The notes beneath the pieces were generated by a model, which saw nothing but the letters and a program-made list of their open reading frames with translations, ran no database searches and was not told the DNA's origin. A DNA stretch of 64,000 bases from Pseudomonas kilonensis (GTDB lineage: Bacteria; Pseudomonadota; Gammaproteobacteria; Pseudomonadales; Pseudomonadaceae), in the NCBI RefSeq assembly GCF_001269885.1, contig NZ_LHVH01000010.1:1-64000 (forward strand), written 5' to 3'. This document shows positions 6,280 to 14,504 of this stretch, one piece after another. The position numbers and the translations under genes were made by a program. Every line of letters begins with the position of its first letter. The stretch's first letter is position 1.

Positions 6280-7761
6280 GTGGCAACCCCCAACCGCAAC
6301 GCTCTTATCGCCCAACTCGCGGCCAACCCCGATGACATCGCCGCACGCGCATCGCTCTATCTCGATCTGCTCGACAGCGGGGAGGCCTCACTGGAAGGTT
6401 TACGCGTCGCGGCGGGCCTGGGCGATCCGGCGGCTAACGTGGTAATGGCTCAACTGAACACCACGGCCCATACAAATCGCCCCGGTCCATGGCTGTCGCA
6501 ACTGCGTGGCCTGCCGGTAGACCATCTGGAGTTGAACAACGCCGAGCCGGATTGGTGTGACGCCCTGGCCGGGCTGCCCTTGCGCACGCTTGTGCTCAAC
6601 AGCCCGAGGTTTATCTGCGGCCCGGAAACGTGGCCGCGTTTGCCCGCCAATGCCCTCGAAACCTTGGAGGTTAGTAATTTTTCCCGCGACGATAACGCCA
6701 ATTGCCTCCCGTCGCTCGCACGCTTGCGTCGGCTGAAGTTGCAAACCTACGGCGAGGACTTTGACGACAGTTTCCTCCGCCAACTGAGCGACAGCCCGTT
6801 GCAGGAACTGTCGTTGAACCGTTGCGATGAGATGACCGACGACGGCCTTCGCGCACTGTCGCGCCTCAAGCTGCGCTCCCTGACCTTGCAACGCGTGGGC
6901 GAGCTGACGTCTCGTGGCATGGCGCACTTGGCAAGTCATCCCCTTGAGCAGTTGTCCCTCAGTGGCAGCGGCGCGATCCTCGACGATCCGTCCTGGCTTC
7001 GCGACCTGACGGGGTTGCGCGCGTTGAGTCTGGATGACTGTTATGCAAGCGAGAGCGTGTTGCAGGCGATTCGGGGGCTGCCCCTGGAAAAGCTTTCGCT
7101 CCAATCTGCGTTCATCTGCGAAGACGATCTTGAAGTGCTGGAGGGAATGCCGCTCATGGAGCTGGACCTCAAGTGCCTACGCCAAGTGATCGAGCGGCTC
7201 GACGTGCTGCACGAGTTTCCGCTCAAGCGATTGGGACTCTCCGATGTGCAGGGCGTCAGCGCCAGTACGTTGAGTGATCTGCGCGGGTTGGCGTTGGAGT
7301 CCCTGGACCTGTCCTTGAACGAGATCACTTGGAAGGAGCTGAAACAACTGGCTGGCCTGCCGCTGAAGCGGCTCAACCTGAGCTTTTGCCAGGGCGTCGA
7401 CGGTAAGGTTTTGCGCAAGCTCGTCGAGTTGGGATTGCCATTGGAGGAGCTTGAAATAAGCGGCCTGAACCTGCGCGATGCCGACCTGGCTTGTTTGCGG
7501 GGGCTGCCCCTGCAGCGCCTGGGTTTGTATGACAGCCCTTGGCTGACTGACGCCGGGGTGGCCCATCTTGCCGGCATGCCGCTGCGGGACCTGACGCTTG
7601 GGGCGGATCCAGGGGAATCGCGGATCACGTCGGCCGTGGTGCCCGTGTTGGAGCAACTGCCGCTGCAAACACTGTGGTTGCCCAACTGCGCCGGGATCGA
7701 TGCAAACGGTTGGGATCGCTTGGCCAGGTTGCCAGCCCACGTGACCGGTCCGGGCATCTGA
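6280..7761 (+). CDS. Leucine-rich repeat protein, 493 aa
   Basis: The start is a GTG at 6280 with a poor ribosome site. The N-terminus (residues 5-35, ALIAQLAANPDDIAARASLYLDLLDSGE) resembles the short 'repeat-companion' domain (TIGR02996-like) often found before leucine-rich repeats. Residues about 75-485 are some 17 repeats of about 23-26 residues, typically 'LPL-x-x-L-x-L-x-x-C-x-x-(L/V)-T-D-x-G-L-x-x-L', the bacterial/RNase-inhibitor type of LRR. There is no signal peptide or membrane segment, so it is likely cytoplasmic or secreted by a non-Sec route. LRR arrays bind proteins; the partner is unknown. It is not in an operon with a recognised gene. A short possible gene (7782) follows 20 bases later. 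GC and codon use are like the core genome, unlike region 1-3700. Confidence 0.8.
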   Translation: MATPNRNALIAQLAANPDDIAARASLYLDLLDSGEASLEGLRVAAGLGDPAANVVMAQLNTTAHTNRPGPWLSQLRGLPVDHLELNNAEPDWCDALAGLPLRTLVLNSPRFICGPETWPRLPANALETLEVSNFSRDDNANCLPSLARLRRLKLQTYGEDFDDSFLRQLSDSPLQELSLNRCDEMTDDGLRALSRLKLRSLTLQRVGELTSRGMAHLASHPLEQLSLSGSGAILDDPSWLRDLTGLRALSLDDCYASESVLQAIRGLPLEKLSLQSAFICEDDLEVLEGMPLMELDLKCLRQVIERLDVLHEFPLKRLGLSDVQGVSASTLSDLRGLALESLDLSLNEITWKELKQLAGLPLKRLNLSFCQGVDGKVLRKLVELGLPLEELEISGLNLRDADLACLRGLPLQRLGLYDSPWLTDAGVAHLAGMPLRDLTLGADPGESRITSAVVPVLEQLPLQTLWLPNCAGIDANGWDRLARLPAHVTGPGI

Positions 7762-7781
7762 CGCGCTGATAGGAATAGGCT

Positions 7782-7886
7782 GTGGCTTGGACAACACCCT
7801 GGCGCAAGCAGCGCTTGCAGCAGGCCTTCGAAGCGCTCTCCACGGAGCATGACCGACTACGACGCCAGTTTCGATCGTCGCGCTAG
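7782..7886 (+). CDS. Possible 34-aa basic peptide
   Basis: Starts with GTG at 7782, preceded by AGGAATAGG (7771-7779). It reads MAWTTPWRKQRLQQAFEA and ends in a run of Arg and Ser. The peptide is strongly basic and would form an amphipathic helix. It begins 20 bases after the LRR stop, so it could be co-transcribed. It has no recognised relative, and at this length chance is a real alternative. Confidence 0.25.
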   Translation: MAWTTPWRKQRLQQAFEALSTEHDRLRRQFRSSR

Positions 7887-8185
7887 GGGGCTGGATGCTC
7901 CTACATCGTCGTGTCCTCTCTCTGATACCGCTTATTCCTTCCCCAGCAACCAGAGCAGTAGGGTGACTCCGACTCGCAAGAGTAAAAATTGCTCTAGCGT
8001 TTAGGTGTAGAGCACAAATAACCAAAAAATTAAACATTATTAGCGTTTTTTGTGGATTTCACGGTGCGGTTGATGTGACTACGCAATTTGCCTCAAGTTA
8101 TGTTCATTTATGATTGGATCCAATGTTCGGTGGCGTCAGATGCCGAACCGGCCCACCTATGGACGTATCAAAAAGGATAAACGCC
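7887..8185. other. Intergenic region before leuA
   Basis: 299 bases, AT-rich from about 7985. It holds a small inverted repeat GCTCTA/TAGAGC at 7989-8012, an AT-rich block (8010-8050) likely to contain a promoter though no clean -35/-10 pair is visible, and a GTTCGG/CCGAAC hairpin at about 8125-8150 in the leuA leader. I see no leader peptide rich in Leu codons, so leucine attenuation is not supported. Confidence 0.35.
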
Positions 8186-9880
8186 ATGATGCTGAAGGAT
8201 CCTTCCAGCAAATATCGACATTTCACCACCGTGGATCTGCCGGATCGCGCATGGCCCGGTCGGGTCCAGTCCGTTGCGCCTAGCTGGTGCAGCGTCGATA
8301 TGCGCGATGGCAATCAGGCCTTGATCGAGCCGATGAATGCCGAACGCAAGCGTCGTTTCTTCGACCTGTTGGTCAAGGTCGGTTTCAAGGAAATCGAAGT
8401 AGGCTTTCCAGCCGCTTCGCAGACCGACTTTGATTACGTGCGCGAACTTATCGAAACGGGTGCGATTCCCGATGACGTGACGATTCAGGTCATGACTCAA
8501 GCCCGCAGCCATCTCATCGAGCGCACGTTTGAGGCATTGAAGGGCGTTCCCCGCGCTATCGTGCATGTGTACAACGCGACCGCACCGGTGTTTCGAGACG
8601 TGGTATTCGGCGTTGACCGCGCCGGGTGCATCGAGATTGCCACCCAGGCCACTCGCGAAATCAAACAGCACATGGACAACAATCCCGAGACGCAGTGGAC
8701 CTTCCAGTATTCCCCCGAGACTTTTTGTTTCACCGAGTTGGATTTCGCATTGCAAGTCTGCGAGGCGGTGACGGACGTCTTCGCACCAACGCCTTCCAAC
8801 AAGATGATCCTGAACCTGCCGACGACCGTCGAAGTCTCCACGGCCAATGTCTTCGCCGATCAGATCGAATGGTTTTGCCGGCATTTCAGCCGTCGTGACA
8901 GCGTGATCATCAGCGTCCATCCGCACAATGACCGGGGCACCGGGGTTTCCACCGCCGAGCAGGCCTGCCTGGCCGGTGCCGAACGGGTCGAGGGCACGCT
9001 GTTCGGTAACGGCGAGCGAACCGGCAATGTCGATATCCTCACCCTGGCCATGAATCTCTACACCAGCGGTATCGATCCGCAGCTGGATTTCTCGGACATC
9101 CTCCACGTCCAGCGCGAGGTGGAATACTGTAATCAGTTGCCCACGCATCCTCGCCATCCTTACGCGGGCGAGCTGGTGTTCACGGCCTTTTCAGGGTCGC
9201 ATCAGGACGCGATCAAGAAAGGCTTTGCAGTGCGCCAGGCCAATCCCGATGGCTTCTGGGAAGTGCCTTATCTGCCTATTGATCCGGCGGATATGGGGCG
9301 CAGTTATGAGGCGGTCATTCGCGTCAATAGCCAATCCGGCAAGGGCGGCGTGGCCTATCTGCTGGAACAGCATGGGGTCGTGATGCCGCGCCGGTTGCAG
9401 ATGGAGTTCAGCAACCTGGTCCAGCAAGAGGCGGATGGATCGGGCCAGGAGATCAGTCGCGAGATGATCCTTGCGTGCTTTACCCGGCATTATCTGGAGG
9501 AGGGCAAGCCCTACACGTTGTTGCCGCCTAAATTGGTCAGCGAAGGCGCTGTGACTTACCTGGAGGGCGTGCTCGACATGGGCGGCACCCAGTTCGACCT
9601 CAGCGGTGAGGGCAACGGTCCGCTGGCGGCGCTGGTCGATGCATTTGCCCGGCGTGGCGTTCACTTCGATATCGCCGATTATCATGAGCACGCTGCTCGC
9701 GATGGGGCTCAGGCCGAAGCACTGGCCTATGTCGAGATTCGCGTGAATAACCGGCTGCTATTTGGCGCCGCGCGCGACGGCAGTAGCTTGTTGGCGTCGC
9801 TCAAGGCGGTGACAAGCGCCGTCAATCACGCATCGCGCCTGGGGCTGCTCAGCGTGATGCGCGCTGCGGTGCCTTGCTGA
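8186..9880 (+). CDS. leuA: 2-isopropylmalate synthase (divergent LeuA)
   Basis: Condenses acetyl-CoA with 2-oxoisovalerate, the first committed step of leucine synthesis. Predicted 564 aa; the ATG at 8186 has AAAAGGA upstream and gives the conserved beginning [14 protein letters not shown]-type TIM barrel at about residues 25-310: '[13 protein letters not shown]' (metal and substrate), '[19 protein letters not shown]', '[16 protein letters not shown]' (metal-binding H-x-H) and '[13 protein letters not shown]'. The C-terminal part (about 430-560) corresponds to the leucine-binding LeuA dimer domain. The N-terminus matches the long LeuA form of Pseudomonas. However, from memory it differs at many positions from the usual Pseudomonas LeuA and has no leucine-pathway neighbours, so it may be a second paralogue. 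It could act on a related 2-oxoacid. Convergent with bcsC. Confidence 0.88.
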   Translation: MMLKDPSSKYRHFTTVDLPDRAWPGRVQSVAPSWCSVDMRDGNQALIEPMNAERKRRFFDLLVKVGFKEIEVGFPAASQTDFDYVRELIETGAIPDDVTIQVMTQARSHLIERTFEALKGVPRAIVHVYNATAPVFRDVVFGVDRAGCIEIATQATREIKQHMDNNPETQWTFQYSPETFCFTELDFALQVCEAVTDVFAPTPSNKMILNLPTTVEVSTANVFADQIEWFCRHFSRRDSVIISVHPHNDRGTGVSTAEQACLAGAERVEGTLFGNGERTGNVDILTLAMNLYTSGIDPQLDFSDILHVQREVEYCNQLPTHPRHPYAGELVFTAFSGSHQDAIKKGFAVRQANPDGFWEVPYLPIDPADMGRSYEAVIRVNSQSGKGGVAYLLEQHGVVMPRRLQMEFSNLVQQEADGSGQEISREMILACFTRHYLEEGKPYTLLPPKLVSEGAVTYLEGVLDMGGTQFDLSGEGNGPLAALVDAFARRGVHFDIADYHEHAARDGAQAEALAYVEIRVNNRLLFGAARDGSSLLASLKAVTSAVNHASRLGLLSVMRAAVPC

Positions 9881-9920
9881 CAGGGTTGCGTGTACAGCCC
9901 GGCGCCGCTGCTGTGGCGCT

Positions 9921-12900
9921 CTAGCGCATATCCGCATAAGGCGAGATCGGCTCCACCGGTAGCGGCAGGTTGCCTTGCCAAGGGTCAAATGTGTAGCGCA
10001 AGTAAAGCAAGGCCCGACTCGGGGCGTAGCCTTCGCTGTGCTGCCAGGTGATGCCGGCGCCCAGGACCAGGTTATCGGAAAGGCGACGCTCCACGAGGCC
10101 CTGGACACGTAAATTGTAGCCGTTGCTGCTACTGCCACTCTTGGTCAGGGACGGGTTGTCCACCAGCGTCTTGTTCGATTGCGCCAGCAGGCTCTGCAGA
10201 TCAGCTTCGCGATTGTCTTTGGGGTAGAAATCAGAGCCGTCGATTTTCGCGAACGACCAACCCACTGAGCTTTCGAGCAGGGCCGACCAGTCGGCGTTAC
10301 GCCAGGCGTAGTTCACCGGCACGCTGACCGAGTAGTACTGCTGTGGGCTGTAGTAGCCGCCCTGGCCGAGTGTGTCTTCGCTCAAGTCCTTGTCGAAGCC
10401 CATGTACATCAGGGTCAGGCCAGTGCGCAGACGTTCGTCGGCACGTTCCACCAGGCGATAGTAGTAACCGCCCATGGCTGTGCGCCGTTGGTTGTTCTCA
10501 ACGTTCTGCCCCACTAACCAATGACTGCTCAGGCTTGCCCACACGCCATCCTTGCCGCCTCGGTCATGGCTCAGGCCCAAGGTGAAGCCGTTGGCGGTGA
10601 CGCCGCCCCACTGGGTTCCGGTGACCGGATCGACCGCACCGGCATACGACACCAGTGAGTTGGTCAGGGGGCGCCGCGATGCCGTGAGACGGTAGTCCAG
10701 GCTGCTCCAGTCGCCGCTGTAGGTGACACCGCCCACCCAGTTCGACACGGTGAATTCTTGTGGCGTGTGGCCAAGGTCGAAGGCCCATCGATCATCGTGC
10801 CAGCCCATGCCCAGCTGGGTGCCGCGCACGCTCTGCGAAGCGCTGGTACAGCCATTCGCCACCACCGCGCACAAGCCGAACCGGTCGCTGCTGGAAAAAT
10901 TGCTGACATCCAGATTTATGTCTTCCGCCTGGACAAAGCCCTGCCCTTGCGCTACCGGCGCGTCGATGCGCAGGATGGTGGTTTGGGTGGTCAGGTCCGA
11001 GACCCCCGAGGAACTGTTGTCGGTGCGCCAGGCGAGGTCGTGGTACAGGTTCACCGTCGGATTCTGCTTTTGGTACAGCTCGTCGACGTCGCTGCGGATG
11101 CTGCGCTTCAACCAGTCATCGCTGTCGCTGGCACGGCTGGCCAAGGTCATGGCGCGGTTGTCGCGCGGTTCGGCCTGTGGCGGTTCGATCATCCTTGCCG
11201 CGCCCATGCTGCGCGCATAGTCATCCAGGGCCCGCTGCGGATCTTCCCGGGACAGCAGGCGCGCCGCATCCCGATAGACCAACGGATCACTTTGCGGGGT
11301 ATTGAGCAACTGCGCGAACAGCGCGTTCGCACGCGTCTTGTCGCCCAGCGACGCCCAGGCATTGGCCAGCCGGCGCTGAAACGACACATCCGCCGGTACC
11401 GGCGCCGACACGGCCATTAGACTGACCTTGGCGGCGTTCGGTTGACCGCTGGCGATCAGCACTTCGCTCAGGCCGAGTTGGGCCTCGGCATTTTTCGGCA
11501 CGCTGGTCAGCACCTTGCGATAGCGGCTTTCGGCCTGTACCAGGTCGCCACGCTGCTGAGCCCAGTCGGCCAGGGTCAGGTAGTCGTCAGTGGTCGGTGC
11601 GCGCATCAGCAGCGCTTCGGCCTGGGCCTCATGGCCGCCGTCGCGTAGCGCTCGGGCCTTCGCGAGCAACTGGCGACGCTGCAGACGAGCCCACAGCGCG
11701 TTCATGTTGTCGCTCCAGGCGGCACGGGGGATCTGTTGCAGAGTGCCCATGGCATCGCCGTCACGCTCGGCATTGGCCAGAAACAGGCCGTGGGCATAGC
11801 GCGCGTCGGCGTTCTGGCCGCGACGTTGTAACAGCCAGTGGAAGCTTTGATCGGCCTCGGCATTGAGACCAAGTTCGCGTTGGGCATTGGCCAAGCGGTA
11901 CACCAACCAGGGATTGTCCGGGTCCAGCACGCGAGCCTTGCTCAAGGCTACCGTCACCTGCGCCCAATCGCTGCGCCGGGTAGCGCCATCGGCCTGCGCA
12001 TTGAGGCGATCCAGCGTCAGTTCCCGACGCACGCTTTGGAACTCTTGTTGTTCTTTGGGCGTCAGGCTGTCGAGGTAGTGCTCGGCCTTTTCTGGTGATT
12101 GCGACTGGTACAGGCGGACCATCGCACGCACCGTGCTTGCATTGCTCGGATCGAGCTTGCGCGCGCGCACCAGCAAGGCTTCTGCGGTGATGTCATCGGA
12201 TTCGCCCCGGGCAACGTAGGATAAGCCGATCAGCGGCGCAGGGTCGTTTGGCTTGGCTTGGTTCGCCTGCCGGTACCATTTTTTTGCAACGGGATAATCC
12301 TTTCGCTCAAGGGCTTCATCACCCTTTTGCAGCAGCATCCACTGATGGTTGGCGGCCTTGAGATCCTGCCATTTGGTCATCCAGAAGGTGTCCTGCTCGA
12401 TGGACGAGGCTTTGATGAAAGCGTGGTATGCCGCTTCGTGCCTGTTCTGGCGCATCAGCGAAACACCCAGCGAGCCCAGCAGGCTGGAGTCTTGCGGGTA
12501 ACGCTTGATCGCCCGACGCAAACTGGCTTCAGCGCCGACGTTGTTGCCGGCCTCAAGCAATGCCTTGCCTTTGACTCCGGCCTGCCAGGCCGGATCAGCC
12601 AGGTATTGCTCCTGCTCTTGCAACTGTTTAGTCGCGTCAGGGCGCAAGCTGGTATTGGGATAGAGCTTCAGAAACACACGCCAGCCCTGCGCGGTTTCGG
12701 GCCCTACCGGTTGTTCGAGCCAATAGTTGTATTCGCGCTCGGCAGCGTTGTCGCTGGCGTTCGGATCGCCAGCCAATTGATGCAGGACGTCCAGCGCCTC
12801 AGGATCACGCTTTTCGGCAAACAGCAGGCCGGCCAAGGTTTGGCGCAGCGAGGCATTGCCGGGGTACTGCCGGTCCAGTTCGCGCAACTGCTCGATCACG

Positions 12901-13397
12901 ACAGGGCGCTCGGCCTTGATGCCGCTACGCACATTCAGATATTCCAGAGCCGTGGCAAAGTCCGGCATGTCATCGCCGAACAACTGTCGATAGGCCTTGA
13001 TTGCGTCTTCAAAGCGACCGGCGACGGCCAGCAGGCGCGCCTCCTGCAGGGCCCGTTGACCGTCGGCACCGTGCATTTTCAGCAAGCTCTCGGCCTGACG
13101 CAGGGCCGCCGTGCCTGGCGCCTGTTGGCGCAGTTGGGCGACCAGGCGTTCGGCTTCCGGTTGATTTTTTTGCAGCAGTGCCTGGCGGACTTCGACAACT
13201 TTCACCTGCGCATTGTCCGGGGCGATCAGCTCCAGACGAGCCAGCGAGTCATGGACCAGGTCTTCGCGGTACAGCGCCTCACCAATGCGGACCTGCTCCA
13301 GCAGCCATTGCTGCTGGTCGGGCGGGCTGAGAGGCTCGCCCAGGGCGACCCCATAAACGCTGCTCAGCAGCAGCCCGAAACCGATCATTTTTTGCAT
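9921..13397 (-). CDS. bcsC: Cellulose synthase outer-membrane subunit BcsC
   Basis: Predicted 1158 aa. Forms the outer-membrane channel through which the glucan leaves the cell, with a periplasmic tetratricopeptide (TPR) scaffold. Residues 1-20 are a signal peptide (ends VALG-EP). Residues about 30-760 are TPR-type helical repeats (for example 'NPWLVYRLANAQRELGLNAEADQSFHWLLQRRGQNADARYAHGLFLANAERDGDAM' region, only named here). Residues about 800-1158 are the beta-barrel BCSC_C domain, ending in 'LLYLRYTFDPW' and alternating aromatic strands. Last gene of the operon. Its ATG at 13397 overlaps the 3' end of bcsZ. A second ATG (13388) would make an ATGA overlap like most other junctions here and is an equal candidate. 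Confidence 0.93.
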   Translation of the reverse strand: MQKMIGFGLLLSSVYGVALGEPLSPPDQQQWLLEQVRIGEALYREDLVHDSLARLELIAPDNAQVKVVEVRQALLQKNQPEAERLVAQLRQQAPGTAALRQAESLLKMHGADGQRALQEARLLAVAGRFEDAIKAYRQLFGDDMPDFATALEYLNVRSGIKAERPVVIEQLRELDRQYPGNASLRQTLAGLLFAEKRDPEALDVLHQLAGDPNASDNAAEREYNYWLEQPVGPETAQGWRVFLKLYPNTSLRPDATKQLQEQEQYLADPAWQAGVKGKALLEAGNNVGAEASLRRAIKRYPQDSSLLGSLGVSLMRQNRHEAAYHAFIKASSIEQDTFWMTKWQDLKAANHQWMLLQKGDEALERKDYPVAKKWYRQANQAKPNDPAPLIGLSYVARGESDDITAEALLVRARKLDPSNASTVRAMVRLYQSQSPEKAEHYLDSLTPKEQQEFQSVRRELTLDRLNAQADGATRRSDWAQVTVALSKARVLDPDNPWLVYRLANAQRELGLNAEADQSFHWLLQRRGQNADARYAHGLFLANAERDGDAMGTLQQIPRAAWSDNMNALWARLQRRQLLAKARALRDGGHEAQAEALLMRAPTTDDYLTLADWAQQRGDLVQAESRYRKVLTSVPKNAEAQLGLSEVLIASGQPNAAKVSLMAVSAPVPADVSFQRRLANAWASLGDKTRANALFAQLLNTPQSDPLVYRDAARLLSREDPQRALDDYARSMGAARMIEPPQAEPRDNRAMTLASRASDSDDWLKRSIRSDVDELYQKQNPTVNLYHDLAWRTDNSSSGVSDLTTQTTILRIDAPVAQGQGFVQAEDINLDVSNFSSSDRFGLCAVVANGCTSASQSVRGTQLGMGWHDDRWAFDLGHTPQEFTVSNWVGGVTYSGDWSSLDYRLTASRRPLTNSLVSYAGAVDPVTGTQWGGVTANGFTLGLSHDRGGKDGVWASLSSHWLVGQNVENNQRRTAMGGYYYRLVERADERLRTGLTLMYMGFDKDLSEDTLGQGGYYSPQQYYSVSVPVNYAWRNADWSALLESSVGWSFAKIDGSDFYPKDNREADLQSLLAQSNKTLVDNPSLTKSGSSSNGYNLRVQGLVERRLSDNLVLGAGITWQHSEGYAPSRALLYLRYTFDPWQGNLPLPVEPISPYADMR

Positions 13398-14500
13398 GCG
13401 GCAATCCAGTTTGGCACGAGGCGTCCGTTCTTATCGAAGCGATAACGTTGTTGGTCCCAGCCCTGCCCGAACAGCATCAGCGATTGGTTGTAATAGGCAT
13501 CTGCCAAGGGCGGCTGTTGTTGCAGGCGTTGGCGTTGGGTCTTGAGGGCCGCCACGCTGTCCGGGCTGGCAGCCAGCAAGGGCAGCAATGCAGCACTGAA
13601 ACCAACCGGGCCGGCGCCATTGTCAAGACCGGTGAGTGTGTCGACTTTTTCCGGAACGTGGCCCCGCCGCGCAGTCAGGTCCAGCATGGGTTTGAAGTGT
13701 TCGATCAACCTGGTGCGCCCGGGGGTATCCTTGTCCAGCATGCCCAGCCAGAGGTAGACACGAATGGCGTCATAGCTACCAACGCTGCCTTTCTGACTGT
13801 CCACGGCCCAACCCTGCCCGGGTTTCCACAGTTGCCAGTCGGGTACCAGGCCCTTGGGTGAACTTTCGATCAGCAGACGCTCGGTGTTGCTGGCCAGCTC
13901 CGCCCAGATCGGTGCTTCGAGGGCGAAGCGTGCCAGCAATTGCGGCGGCAGATAGCTGGCATTCAGGCGCCAACCCTCGGCGTTTTCGAATCCGGAGTCG
14001 CCGGGCAACAGCATCAGGCCCAGGCCTGGTAGCTTGCGCAGGCTTTGTGCCGCGCTGCGCCAGAGCAGGTTGCGGCCCAAGGCCAGGTAATCCGGTTGAT
14101 GCCACAGACGCCCGGCTTCCAGCAGGCTATAGGCGATCCACAAGTCGGCATCGGTGGCGTTATTGCTATCCAGTACCTGCCAGCGGCCAGCGTTGTCGCG
14201 GCCCCACTGCCATGCCGGAAGCTGCCGGTTAAGGTCTCCGCCGGCCAGGTTGTCCTGAGTCCAGCGCAGCACTTTGGCGAAGCTATCGCGGTCATTACCC
14301 AGCAGGGCGAAAAACAGCCCGTAGCTCTGTCCTTCGGACGTGGAGATCAACTGCTCCGAGGAGTGGTCAATGACCCGTCCGTCCGAGCTGAGCATCGCCT
14401 GACGAAAATTCTGCCAGGCCGGCCAAGCGCATTCAGTAGCACCGGCAAAGCCAGGCGCTACGATCAACGCGGCCAAGGCCAGCGCGAAGAAAGCTTTCAC
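13385..14500 (-). CDS. bcsZ: Periplasmic cellulase BcsZ (GH8)
   Basis: Endo-beta-1,4-glucanase of glycoside hydrolase family 8, 371 aa, that trims cellulose during export. Signal peptide at residues 1-21 (MKAFFALALAALIVAPGFAG-A). The proton donor is expected at Glu56 in STSEGQSYGLFFALL and the base at Asp244 in GSYDAIRVYLW; both match the spacing known from E. coli BcsZ (Glu55, Asp243). Start codon GTG at 14500, with AGGAG about 7 bases upstream, 4 bases after the bcsB stop. Family length is typical, and no key residue is missing. Confidence 0.93.
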   Translation of the reverse strand: MKAFFALALAALIVAPGFAGATECAWPAWQNFRQAMLSSDGRVIDHSSEQLISTSEGQSYGLFFALLGNDRDSFAKVLRWTQDNLAGGDLNRQLPAWQWGRDNAGRWQVLDSNNATDADLWIAYSLLEAGRLWHQPDYLALGRNLLWRSAAQSLRKLPGLGLMLLPGDSGFENAEGWRLNASYLPPQLLARFALEAPIWAELASNTERLLIESSPKGLVPDWQLWKPGQGWAVDSQKGSVGSYDAIRVYLWLGMLDKDTPGRTRLIEHFKPMLDLTARRGHVPEKVDTLTGLDNGAGPVGFSAALLPLLAASPDSVAALKTQRQRLQQQPPLADAYYNQSLMLFGQGWDQQRYRFDKNGRLVPNWIAACKK

Positions 14501-14504
14501 CCGA

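Noticed and set aside
9881..9920. Short GC hairpin between leuA and bcsC as a terminator
   Set aside because: Only a 5-bp stem (GCGCC/GGCGC) and no T run; not convincing.
10758..13445. Long + strand frames opposite bcsC
   Set aside because: Shadows of a GC-rich coding strand; no start sites, and bcsC has clear domains in the other strand.
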